This document shows, one piece after another, positions 27,200-36,056 of a stretch of 64,000 nucleotides of DNA (positions are counted from its first letter, which is position 1; every line of letters begins with the position of its first letter). Under the pieces are notes generated by a model. That model had not been told where the DNA came from and searched no databases. It worked only from the letters and a program-made list of their open reading frames with translations. Both the position numbers and the translations under genes were made by a program. The stretch comes from Paenibacillus allorhizosphaerae (GTDB lineage: Bacteria; Bacillota; Bacilli; Paenibacillales; NBRC-103111), in assembly GCF_910594985.1 (NCBI RefSeq), contig NZ_CAJVCE010000010.1, positions 186,001 to 250,000 on the forward strand, given 5' to 3'.

Positions 27200-27724
27200 T
27201 TATCTTACTTCGCGCTCATCCCGGTTGCGTCCGCGCATACCGGTCAGACCAAGAAGTCCCAGCAGACCAAGCCATCCCCAGTTCGAACCGTTGTTTGTCG
27301 CGTACGGACGGGCCGTATTCGTACGGTAGTTAGCCGTGTTATAGTTCCCGCCGTAGCCGTAACCTGTGCGGTCATTGGCGTTCGTATAAGTGTTCATCCG
27401 GTCAAGCATATGGTCGCTGTAGTTGCGAACCGTATTGCCTGTTGTCGTGCCAGTCGTACCGGTCGTGCCGGTTGTTGTGGCGCCGTAAGCACCGGAAGTC
27501 GTGCCTGTCGTTCCCGTTCCATAGGTTCCGGCTCCGTAATTTCCGACCGTTCCAGTGGCCGTACCTGTCGTACCGGTAGCCGTCGTTCCGGTTGCACCGG
27601 TTGTCGTACCGTACGTGGTGGAAGTGGTGCCTGTCGTGCCAGCCGTTTCGGCCAAAGCTTGACCGCTAAAGCCGATCGTTGCCGTTACCGCCAAAGCCAG
27701 TACCGTTTTTGCAAACTTATTCAT
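27200..27724 (-). CDS. WGxxGxxG-type exported repeat protein
   Basis: The 174-residue protein has a signal peptide (cleavage near QALAE, residue 26) and then about 75 residues of Gly-Thr repeats (units like GTTGTT and GAYGATT). A Tyr/Asn-rich segment (about 100-145) follows, then the C-terminal stretch WGWLGLLGLLGLTG with a basic tail RGRNRDERE. The ending matches the WGxxGxxG C-terminal motif, a hydrophobic glycine-zipper-like helix that probably anchors or sorts the protein. Similar low-complexity proteins occur in Paenibacillaceae with no known function. Its repeats make the length prone to change by recombination. Confidence 0.8.
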   Translation of the reverse strand: MNKFAKTVLALAVTATIGFSGQALAETAGTTGTTSTTYGTTTGATGTTATGTTGTATGTVGNYGAGTYGTGTTGTTSGAYGATTTGTTGTTGTTTGNTVRNYSDHMLDRMNTYTNANDRTGYGYGGNYNTANYRTNTARPYATNNGSNWGWLGLLGLLGLTGMRGRNRDEREVR

Positions 27725-27923
27725 GGGTTAAATTTTCTCCTTTCGGATACTGTTTTTATAGTGCAATTAATAATGCAGCGGCTTGCAGTCATAGCATGAT
27801 CTCCGCACGTTGTTCTTATCCTGCGCGCGTTCTGGAGGGTTTTGTTAGAGACGAAAGTTCGCTTTTATCGCGATTTTTCGGTAAAATAGAAGCATATTCG
27901 CCTTTGTGAAAAGAGGAATTCGC

Positions 27924-28889
27924 ATGCAACAGCTGGATACGGCTCCTCCCCGCTTATGGGGAGATAAACGCTTCCATACCTGGAATTACGAAATGAGAGA
28001 ACAGTTCGGCACCAAAGTGTTCAAGGTGATGCTGGATGCCGGCTTTACTTGCCCGAACCGCGACGGCAAAATCGCAACGGGCGGCTGCACCTTTTGCAGC
28101 GCGCGGGGTTCCGGCGATTTCGCCGGTAGCCGCAGAGACGACCTGGTGACACAATTCAACAAAATTCGCGACCTGCAGCATCAAAAATGGCCGGAAGCGC
28201 AATATATAGGTTATTTTCAAGCGTATACCAACACATATGCGCCGGTGGATGAGCTGCGCGAATATTATGAAGCGATTTTGCAGCAGCCGGGCGTCGTCGG
28301 TCTGTCGATCGCAACTAGGCCCGACTGCTTGCCCGACGATGTGGTCGATTATTTGGCCGAGCTGAACGAGCGCACTTATCTGTGGGTGGAGATGGGGTTG
28401 CAAACGATTCACGAAAGCACCTCCGCGCTGATTAACCGGGCGCATGATACGGCTTGTTATGCGGACGCCGTCGCCAGATTGAGAGCGCGCGGCATTCGCG
28501 TCTGCGCTCACATTATTTACGGCCTGCCGCAGGAGACGCATGAGATGATGCTGGCTACAGGCAAGGCTGTCGCGGCCATGGACGTGCAGGGGATCAAAAT
28601 CCATCTGCTGCATCTGATGCGCAAGACGCCGATGGTCAAGCAATATGAAGCTGGTTTGCTTCAATTTTTGGAAAAGGACGAATACGTCAAGCTGGTCGTC
28701 GATACGCTGGAGTTGCTCCCGCCAGAGATGATCGTCCATCGGTTGACGGGCGACGCGCCGCGCGATTTGCTGATCGGACCGATGTGGAGCTTGAAGAAAT
28801 GGGAAGTGCTAAACGCCTTTGACGCGGAACTAACCCGGAGAAATACGTGGCAGGGCAAGCTTTGGAATCCGCAGCCGCAGATTGGATAA
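27924..28889 (+). CDS. ytqA: YtqA-like radical SAM protein (TIGR01212 family)
   Basis: A 321-residue radical SAM enzyme of the TIGR01212/YhcC family. The iron-sulfur cysteines lie in GFTCPNRDGKIATGGCTFC, an insertion form of CxxxCxxC. HLLHLMRKTPM and the C-terminal LTGDAPRDLLIGP are typical. GAGGAAT precedes ATG 27924. Upstream in-frame codons have no site. In B. subtilis ytqA is next to ytqB (mnmM). Here mnmM lies 770 bases downstream with one gene in between, so the two are probably still functional neighbours. The reaction of YtqA is not established. Confidence 0.88.
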   Translation: MQQLDTAPPRLWGDKRFHTWNYEMREQFGTKVFKVMLDAGFTCPNRDGKIATGGCTFCSARGSGDFAGSRRDDLVTQFNKIRDLQHQKWPEAQYIGYFQAYTNTYAPVDELREYYEAILQQPGVVGLSIATRPDCLPDDVVDYLAELNERTYLWVEMGLQTIHESTSALINRAHDTACYADAVARLRARGIRVCAHIIYGLPQETHEMMLATGKAVAAMDVQGIKIHLLHLMRKTPMVKQYEAGLLQFLEKDEYVKLVVDTLELLPPEMIVHRLTGDAPRDLLIGPMWSLKKWEVLNAFDAELTRRNTWQGKLWNPQPQIG

Positions 28890-28973
28890 CCGATTCAAGG
28901 AGCCTGCACCCTTATCGCGTTCCACCAGCGTTTATAATAGTAGACACGGCTCAAATTCAAGGAGGGATGACGG

Positions 28974-29567
<594 letters not shown>

Positions 29568-29659
29568 CCAGGTTTTGAATACCATTCGTACCGCTACGTA
29601 CCGTCGGATTCCGGCGGTTCTTTATTTGTCATCTTTTCGCAAGGGAAAGGAACATCGCC

Positions 29660-30232
29660 GTGGGATTCGTATCGATCTTAAGCTTCACCCATCAATTGGT
29701 CAAAGAACGCGTCTCGCCCGGAGACACGGCCGTGGACGCGACGGCAGGCAACGGTGTAGACACGCTGTTCCTGGCCGCGCTGGTCGGTCCTAATGGCGTC
29801 GTACACGCCGTTGATGTTCAAGCGCAAGCGCTGCGCAATACCGCAACGCGATTGAACGAAGCGCTGCCGGATCATCGGACGCTACTGCATCACCGAAGTC
29901 ATGCCGAGCTGCAAAGTATCGTACCTACAGACCGGTGGGGACAGGTTGCCGCCGTGATGTTCAATCTCGGCTACTTGCCCGGTGACGATCATGCCACCGT
30001 GACGCAGCCCGATTCCACGCTGACCGCACTCGCGGCGGCAGCGGAAGCGATCCGGCGCGGCGGCATCATTACCGTGGTGCTATATACCGGCCATCCCGGC
30101 GGCAAGGAAGAGGCTAACGCCGTGGAAGCATGGGCTGCCGCGCTGCCGCAAAAAGCGTATCAAGTACTGCAGTATCGCTTTTTTAACCAAAAAAACAATC
30201 CGCCTTACTTGCTGGCCATCGAGAAACGGTAA
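29660..30232 (+). CDS. mnmM: tRNA 5-aminomethyl-2-thiouridine methyltransferase MnmM (YtqB)
   Basis: MnmM (formerly YtqB) completes the mnm5s2U modification at the wobble position of some tRNAs, using S-adenosylmethionine, in bacteria that lack MnmC. The 190-residue protein is a class I methyltransferase. Motif I is AVDATAGNGVDTLFLA, followed by GVVHAVDVQAQAL. MFNLGYLPGDDH is typical of the family, and the C-terminus YRFFNQKNNPPYLLAIEK is well conserved. The start is GTG with AAAGGA upstream. It is 92 bases after the lipoprotein gene and would normally follow ytqA directly. Confidence 0.88.
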   Translation: MGFVSILSFTHQLVKERVSPGDTAVDATAGNGVDTLFLAALVGPNGVVHAVDVQAQALRNTATRLNEALPDHRTLLHHRSHAELQSIVPTDRWGQVAAVMFNLGYLPGDDHATVTQPDSTLTALAAAAEAIRRGGIITVVLYTGHPGGKEEANAVEAWAAALPQKAYQVLQYRFFNQKNNPPYLLAIEKR

Positions 30233-30271
30233 GGATGCGTATCGGTTTACTATAGAAATACGGACGCCGGC

Positions 30272-30281
30272 TTGCTATAAT
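30272..30281 (+). promoter_or_regulatory. Extended -10 promoter of manA
   Basis: TTGCTATAAT is an extended -10 (TGn before TATAAT). It sits about 64 bases before the manA start, with a weak TAGAAA 17 bases upstream of TATAAT. Confidence 0.45.
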
Positions 30282-30344
30282 CCAATCTATAGATTCGACA
30301 GGCGCGATGAGCGCGAAAACTAAACCAAGGAAGCAGGGAAGACA

Positions 30345-31310
30345 TTGAAGCCATATCCGTTGCAATGCAAACCTGAGTTTAAAGAACGCGTCTGGGGTGG
30401 AAGAGCCCTGGAGCGGTTCGGACTGAATTTGCCGGAAGGTCATATCGGGGAAGGCTGGATGATCGGGGATCATCCGAACGGCACGACCTCGGTCGTGAAC
30501 GGAGAGCTTGCCGGCATGGGACTCGATCAAATTCGCGAGCAGTATGGCGAAACGTTTTTCGGCAGCAAAGGCTTTTCCGAGAAAAACGGCCGATTTCCGC
30601 TGCTGATCAAGCTGCTCGATTGCCAGGACGATCTGTCGGTACAAGTCCATCCGAACGATCATTACGACCGTTTGCCGAAAGGCGAGCTGGGGAAAACGGA
30701 AATGTGGTACATTCTGGATGCAAAGCCGGGCGCCAAAATCATATACGGTCTCAAAGACGGCGTAAACCGCGAACAGCTTGCCGCCGCCATCGAGCAAAAC
30801 CGGATCATGGATTGTCTGAACGAGATCACGGTAGAACCCGGCGATTCCTTCTATATTCCGGCAGGAACGGTACACGCGCTTGGCGCTGGCATACTCGTCG
30901 CCGAAATTCAGCAAAACTCCGACAGCACGTATCGTCTATACGATTACGACCGGCTCGGTCTTGACGGGAAGCCCCGCGAGCTGCACATCGAAGATTCGCT
31001 TAGCGTCATCGCCTATGAAGGATCGGGCGCTACTTATATGAAGACGGAGCTGAGCCGCGCAGGCGAATGGTTGACGCTTGCCCAATCGCCGTTCTTCGTT
31101 ACGGAGAAAGGCGAGGTCGACGGCGCGTGGAGCTTAAGTACGCTTTCCGATAGCTTCGTCATTCATATCATTTGCGAAGGAACCGGATCAATCCGCTATG
31201 CGGACGGCGAGCTTCAGGTGAAGCCCGGCGAATGCTACCTGCTGCCGGCCAATCTGGGCAGCTACGAGCTGACGGGCCGCATGACCGTACTGCGCAGCTA
31301 TTTGCCTTAA
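30345..31310 (+). CDS. manA: Mannose-6-phosphate isomerase, class I
   Basis: ManA interconverts fructose 6-phosphate and mannose 6-phosphate and feeds mannose into glycan precursors. The 321-residue type I enzyme has zinc-binding residues in SVQVHPNDHYDRL, with a further His and Glu in FYIPAGTVHALGAG, and the substrate region ITVEPGDSFY. The start is TTG with an AGGAAGCAGGGA sequence upstream. Together with manC (19036-20349) it would allow GDP-mannose synthesis. The phosphomannomutase is not in the window. Confidence 0.94.
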   Translation: MKPYPLQCKPEFKERVWGGRALERFGLNLPEGHIGEGWMIGDHPNGTTSVVNGELAGMGLDQIREQYGETFFGSKGFSEKNGRFPLLIKLLDCQDDLSVQVHPNDHYDRLPKGELGKTEMWYILDAKPGAKIIYGLKDGVNREQLAAAIEQNRIMDCLNEITVEPGDSFYIPAGTVHALGAGILVAEIQQNSDSTYRLYDYDRLGLDGKPRELHIEDSLSVIAYEGSGATYMKTELSRAGEWLTLAQSPFFVTEKGEVDGAWSLSTLSDSFVIHIICEGTGSIRYADGELQVKPGECYLLPANLGSYELTGRMTVLRSYLP

Positions 31311-31464
31311 TGCGATGATCAGCCAATCCAATGTAAATGTATGCAATCCCTGGACGAACGGCAAATCAAGTATGGCGAGCAGACAAGCCTGTCACTTAAA
31401 GAAGTCGTTCCAGAAGAAATAGGTGAAGCAAGCGCGCCGGTGCCGGTGCTGCAACCGACGAAAC

Positions 31465-31503
31465 ATAAAAAGCAGGCATTCGGAACCGCCGAAAGCCTGC
31501 TTG
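31465..31503 (-). terminator. Terminator after radical SAM gene
   Basis: On the minus strand AAGCAGGC and GCCTGCTT pair, with inner CGG/CCG pairs, and TTTTT follows. It is 20 bases past the stop at 31523. Confidence 0.75.
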
Positions 31504-31522
31504 CTTATCCTTTTGCAGTATA

Positions 31523-33292
31523 CTACGCTTTGCTTGTTTCCAGCGCCATCGTGAACGACGCCGGGCGTCCGCCGGCCGCATCCGGCGAAAAATAAACGAT
31601 CAGCAATTGCTCACCCGTCATGTCCATTTCCCCGGACGCCAAATAATGATCCATCCGGAACGGCACGACCTCGATCATCACATGCTTGTGAAGTTCCTTC
31701 TCTCCGATGCCAAGCGCGGCGAATTGCGGCGATACGTCCTCGGGCCGCTCTGCCAAGCGGCGCATATATTGCCCCTGCTGCTGCTTGTCCAAGGTGAAAT
31801 CCCACCAAATTTTGCGGGGCTTGTACTTATGGTTCATGAAATAATCGAGCTTCATCAGTCCCTCGATCACTTCCATGCCTTCCGTCTTTCGATGCGTTAG
31901 AAATGCATGCAGCCGGGTAAACAAATCCTCGAGCTGATGGCCGATCTTCTGCCAGCCCCGCTCTTCCCAATAATCGCCGAACTCCTGGAAAAAGTCGAAC
32001 GCCGACGCAAACTCCCGTTTGATGAGATAGCTTACCGTATGGTCCATCCGATGCGCGTTCCAATATTTCTCGAGCACATCCTCCACCCGCTTGATTCGCA
32101 CCAAGTCGGAGAACGGCAAAATCCGGTTGCCGAGAATTTCATAAGGCGCATGATCCATATAAATATAGCCGTACTGCTCCGCATCGTTTCGCATGCCGGT
32201 CCCGCGCAGCATTTTCAAGAAGCCGAGCTGCAGCTCCTCCGGCCCCAAGGCGAACACATCATTGAACGTTTTACGGAACGATCCGTAATCTTCCTCCGGC
32301 AGCCCGGCGATCAAATCGAGATGCTGGTCGATTTTGCCGCTTTCCTTTACCTTCGTTACCGTCCGGGTCAGCTTCGCAAAATTTTGCCGGCGCTTCACTA
32401 GGCTGTTCGTCAAATCATTGGTCGATTGTACGCCGATCTCGAACCGGAAAATGCCCGGCGGCGCGTTCTCCGCGAGGTAATCGAGCACCTCCGGCCGCAT
32501 AATGTCGGCCGTAATCTCAAATTGAAACACGCATCCGCTGTGATTCTGAATGAGAAATTCAAATATTTCCATCGCGTAATCGCGCTTGATGTTAAACGTC
32601 CGGTCGACGAATTTGATCAGCTTGGCGCCGGAACGGATCAAGTAGAGCAGGTCGCTCTTCGTTCGCTCCATATCGAAGTAACGCACGCCTACTTCTATAG
32701 AAGAAAGACAAAATTGACAGCTGAACGGACAGCCCCGGCTCGTTTCGAAATAAACGACCCGGTTCGCCAAGCTCGGAACATCCTCGGCAAAACGGTGCGG
32801 CGTCGGAATGTCATCCAGGTTCAGTTTCGGCCTCGGCGGATTGAGGATCACCCGATCTTCTTTGCGGTACGCGACGCCGAATACGCTGTACAGCGCCCGG
32901 TCTCCCTTCAGCTCCGTCAGCAAATGATGGAACGTCTCTTCCCCTTCGCCCATGACGATATAATCGACCTCCGGCAGCCGGTTCATCCAATATTCCGTAT
33001 CATAGGACACTTCGGGCCCGCCGAGTATGATGGTCAGTTCGGGCATAATCTTCTTGAGCATGCCGATCACGACGATCGTCTCTTCGATGTTCCAAATGTA
33101 GCACGAGAACCCGACCACATCCGGCTTCCGCTGATACAGATCGGACACGATGTTCATGGCCGGGTCCTTGATCGTATACTCCGCGATCTGGATATTGTGA
33201 AAATCCCGCTCGCTATAAGCTTTCAAGTAACGAAGCCCGAGCGAGGTATGGATGTATTTGGCATTCAACGTAGAGAGTACAATATTGTTCAT
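31523..33292 (-). CDS. B12-binding radical SAM protein (DUF4080-type)
   Basis: A 589-residue radical SAM protein with an N-terminal cobalamin-binding-like domain (residues 1-150, IVLSTLNAKYIHTSLGLRYL and the GFSCYIWNIEETI region). The radical SAM core follows with its cysteines in SRGCPFSCQFCLSS (about 180-195). The C-terminal part (about 410-589) matches DUF4080. Members probably make methyl transfers or rearrangements, but no substrate is known. ATG 33292 is used because the conserved sequence begins there. The upstream AAGAAGGG is weak. It forms its own unit, and there is no partner gene that hints at a pathway. Confidence 0.85.
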   Translation of the reverse strand: MNNIVLSTLNAKYIHTSLGLRYLKAYSERDFHNIQIAEYTIKDPAMNIVSDLYQRKPDVVGFSCYIWNIEETIVVIGMLKKIMPELTIILGGPEVSYDTEYWMNRLPEVDYIVMGEGEETFHHLLTELKGDRALYSVFGVAYRKEDRVILNPPRPKLNLDDIPTPHRFAEDVPSLANRVVYFETSRGCPFSCQFCLSSIEVGVRYFDMERTKSDLLYLIRSGAKLIKFVDRTFNIKRDYAMEIFEFLIQNHSGCVFQFEITADIMRPEVLDYLAENAPPGIFRFEIGVQSTNDLTNSLVKRRQNFAKLTRTVTKVKESGKIDQHLDLIAGLPEEDYGSFRKTFNDVFALGPEELQLGFLKMLRGTGMRNDAEQYGYIYMDHAPYEILGNRILPFSDLVRIKRVEDVLEKYWNAHRMDHTVSYLIKREFASAFDFFQEFGDYWEERGWQKIGHQLEDLFTRLHAFLTHRKTEGMEVIEGLMKLDYFMNHKYKPRKIWWDFTLDKQQQGQYMRRLAERPEDVSPQFAALGIGEKELHKHVMIEVVPFRMDHYLASGEMDMTGEQLLIVYFSPDAAGGRPASFTMALETSKA

Positions 33293-33356
33293 GAGGTGAA
33301 ACCCTTCTTTTATCCAAAATAATATCCCTATTCTACACGGAATCCGAATCGAACAC

Positions 33357-33391
33357 AAAAAAAAGAAATGGAACCTCTCGGTCCATTTCCA
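33357..33391 (-). terminator. Terminator after small coiled-coil gene
   Basis: On the minus strand GAAATGGA and TCCATTTC pair around a nine-base loop and are followed by eight T residues. It begins directly after the stop at 33395. Confidence 0.78.
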
Positions 33392-33394
33392 CAT

Positions 33395-33622
33395 TTACAA
33401 TAGAAACGATTGGCTTTGCATCGCTTCGGTATCCGGCGACAAGGCCGCGAGCACAAACTCGTCTTGTCCTTCTTCCTTCCACGTGCTTGCTTGTGTCTTG
33501 AGCTGCGTATCCATCTGTTCTTTCTCTGTCATTAACGCGGACACGTCTCCCTCCGACCGATTGATCGTGTGTTGGAGCCGGTTGCGCTGCTCGAGCCGTT
33601 TGGCCAACTGGTACAGGATCAT
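33395..33622 (-). CDS. Small coiled-coil protein of unknown function
   Basis: No family is recognised. The 75-residue protein is mainly helical (ILYQLAKRLEQRNRLQHTINRSEGDVSALMTEKEQMDTQLKT would be its coiled core in sections) and ends with ...SQSFLL. ATG 33622 is chosen over upstream in-frame starts because AAGGAAG is 12 bases before it and the earlier codons do not look protein-like. A strong terminator right after the stop supports that it is a real gene. Confidence 0.55.
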   Translation of the reverse strand: MILYQLAKRLEQRNRLQHTINRSEGDVSALMTEKEQMDTQLKTQASTWKEEGQDEFVLAALSPDTEAMQSQSFLL

Positions 33623-33852
33623 GCTACGTTGATCTTCCTTTCGCTCATAAGTTCTTGCTTCTATGCTACCGTGCGAACATGAAGACAAGATTAAGGGAAC
33701 ATCAATAAAGTATTAAATCCCCTCACCCACTATATGCGGCTTCCAGGATATAGCATTTCCCAAATGTATGAAAAATATGTGAAAAGGCTTCTGTCTATTT
33801 GCGTTTACCCTAGCCGTTTACGGAAAAACCGACGCGCCCAACGGCTGCCGCC

Positions 33853-34947
33853 TCACTCCCATTTGAACGTGAAGCAGGCGATTCCAAAAGCAATAACGAG
33901 CCAGCCGCCGAGCAGCAGCGCCTGCCAGCCGACTTCCATCAGCCCCGCTCCTGCATTCATCACTTGCCGCAGCGCCGTCGTCAAATGGGAAATCGGGAGC
34001 AGCTTGACGATGGGCTGCAAAAATTCGGGCATATTTTTGATAGGAAAGAAAACGCCGCCGAGAAACATCATCGGAAACGAAATGAAGCCGGCGATCGGCC
34101 CGGCGCTTTCCGGCGTCTTAGCCAGCCCGGCGATGATGAAGCCGATCGACATGAACGTCAGCGTGCCAAGGACGATGAAGCCTAGCAGCAGTAGCCAGGA
34201 GCCGTTCACCCGGGTACCGAAAAACACCGAACCGATGAGCAGCACAATGACCGCCTGCGCACCGTTCAGCAGCAGTCTTGCGGTAATTTGCGCCGCAATG
34301 AACGTCGACGCGCTGAGCGTCGTGCTTTGCATCCGCCGCAGAACGCCCCGTTCGCGCCAAGAGGCGATTTGCCCCGCAACGCCGTTCAAATTGTTGGACA
34401 TGATCATCATCGCTACAATGCCGGGGACAAGGAAGTCGATGTACGACAGCTTCAAGGCTTGGACCGCTTCTGCATCCAGCGTTATTTTCGGCATATACCC
34501 GGACAGCTTCTTGTCGATGCCGTCAATAATCGGGGAAATCAGTTGAAGCCCGACCTGCGAGGCAGCGGCGTTCGTCTCGTCGTAATATACTTTGATCGCC
34601 GCGGGCGCGCCGTGCGGTTTCTCCACCTGCTGCCCGTACCCTTTCGGGATGACGATGACGAGCTGCGTATCCCCATGCTTCAAGTCGTCCAGCGCCGGAG
34701 AAATCTCCTTGGCATCCTGCAAATCCAACACGACATTGCTTTTTAAAGCCTGCACCAATGCCGTCGAAGCGGAGCTCCGGTCCAAGTCGATCAAGTTGCC
34801 CGACACCGTCACCGGATTTCCTTTGCCGAGGAACGATCCGAGCATGACCATGAAGAAGATCGGAAAAAAGAGCGTCCACATCAACACTTGCCGGTTTCTG
34901 GCAAACAACCGGAGCTGACTGACGGTCAGCTGAATATACGCATTCAT
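33853..34947 (-). CDS. ABC-2 type exporter permease
   Basis: The 364-residue membrane subunit of a drug or lipid ABC exporter. One N-terminal helix (VLMWTLFFPIFFMVMLG) is followed by an extracytoplasmic domain of about 150 residues. Five more helices form the ABC-2 membrane domain (about 195-360), containing NNLNGVAGQIASWRERGVLRRM, a motif common in this family. The ATG overlaps the ATPase stop by four bases (ATGA). The substrate is unknown. Confidence 0.9.
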   Translation of the reverse strand: MNAYIQLTVSQLRLFARNRQVLMWTLFFPIFFMVMLGSFLGKGNPVTVSGNLIDLDRSSASTALVQALKSNVVLDLQDAKEISPALDDLKHGDTQLVIVIPKGYGQQVEKPHGAPAAIKVYYDETNAAASQVGLQLISPIIDGIDKKLSGYMPKITLDAEAVQALKLSYIDFLVPGIVAMMIMSNNLNGVAGQIASWRERGVLRRMQSTTLSASTFIAAQITARLLLNGAQAVIVLLIGSVFFGTRVNGSWLLLLGFIVLGTLTFMSIGFIIAGLAKTPESAGPIAGFISFPMMFLGGVFFPIKNMPEFLQPIVKLLPISHLTTALRQVMNAGAGLMEVGWQALLLGGWLVIAFGIACFTFKWE

Positions 34948-35900
34948 TCTTCCCTTAAGCTCCTTCCCGTCATGTGAATGAAGACGTCCTCCAACGTCGC
35001 CGTCCGCGTCTGCAAATCGTGCACCTTCCACCCTTTTTCCTCGGCGAGCGCAATCAGGTCGACCAGCGACGTTTGCAGTTGATCCGTGTACAGCACATAC
35101 ACCTCTTTGCGGCGGTCCACCTGTTTCACCTCTTTCCGCTCAGCCAAGGCGTCCCTCACCTGCTGCTCCTGCTCTTCCGTAAAATCGTCGCTTCCCTCGA
35201 GCCGGAATTCGATCGCGCTATCCGACTGCAAGCTGCGAACCAAGTTTCGCGGGGTGTCGAGCGCGATGACCTGCCCGCTGTCCATCAGGCAAATCCGGTC
35301 GCACAGCACATGCGCTTCTTCCATATAATGCGTGCTGAGCACGACCGTCTTGCCCCGCTCCTTCAGCCGCAGCACAATATCCCACAACGTCCGGCGCGCT
35401 TGCGGATCGAGTCCCGTCGTCGGTTCGTCCAAAAACACAACCTGCGGGTCGTTCACGAGCGCAAGCGCAATGGCCAGCCGCTGTTTTTGCCCGCCGGATA
35501 AATGCTTGACGCGGTCGTTTCGTTTTTCCTGCAAAATCATATCATCCAGCAGAGGCTCTATCGGCACCGATACCGAGTAGAAACTTGCGTACATGCGTAC
35601 AATTTCATGCACTTTGAGCAAATCGAACAACGACGTCGATTGGAGCTGTACGCCGATCACCTGCTTCACTTTCTTCAGCTCGGTCCGGGTATCGTATCCG
35701 GCAACCACCGCATGCCCGCCATCCGGCCGGCGCAAGCCCTCGATCATTTCCATCGTCGTCGTTTTCCCGGCTCCGTTCGGTCCGAGTAGGCCGAACACTT
35801 CTCCTTTGTACACCTCGAAATGAACGCCTTTAACCGCCGTAAAATCGCCGTATTTTTTGATTAAACCATCCGCTCTGATCATGATTTCTGGCGCCGACAA
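34944..35900 (-). CDS. ABC transporter ATP-binding protein
   Basis: The 318-residue ATPase drives the adjacent permease. Walker A is GLLGPNGAGKTTT, the signature is LSGGQKQRLAIALAL, Walker B is VVFLDEPTTGLD, and the H-loop is STHYME. The C-terminal extension of about 90 residues is the DUF4162-like tail of drug and lipid exporters. The start is taken as TTG 35900 because GGAG lies eight bases before it. The ATG at 35921 is the alternative and overlaps that site. Confidence 0.92.
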   Translation of the reverse strand: MSAPEIMIRADGLIKKYGDFTAVKGVHFEVYKGEVFGLLGPNGAGKTTTMEMIEGLRRPDGGHAVVAGYDTRTELKKVKQVIGVQLQSTSLFDLLKVHEIVRMYASFYSVSVPIEPLLDDMILQEKRNDRVKHLSGGQKQRLAIALALVNDPQVVFLDEPTTGLDPQARRTLWDIVLRLKERGKTVVLSTHYMEEAHVLCDRICLMDSGQVIALDTPRNLVRSLQSDSAIEFRLEGSDDFTEEQEQQVRDALAERKEVKQVDRRKEVYVLYTDQLQTSLVDLIALAEEKGWKVHDLQTRTATLEDVFIHMTGRSLREE

Positions 35901-36056
35901 CTTTCCCGCTCCTTTGCACACGCTTTATCCAAACCTTGCTCCAGTATACCATTCGTGCCGGCGCATTGCACTGGACAAAGGACGGGCGATTTCTCCCTGG
36001 ACGGCCTCCGTGGTATAGTAGTAGCATCGATTAAACGAAACGGAGCGAACTTAGCT

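Noticed and set aside
31341-31595. An 84-codon plus-strand frame after manA
   Set aside because: It runs through the terminator and the 3' end of the radical SAM gene, with no ribosome site or family match.
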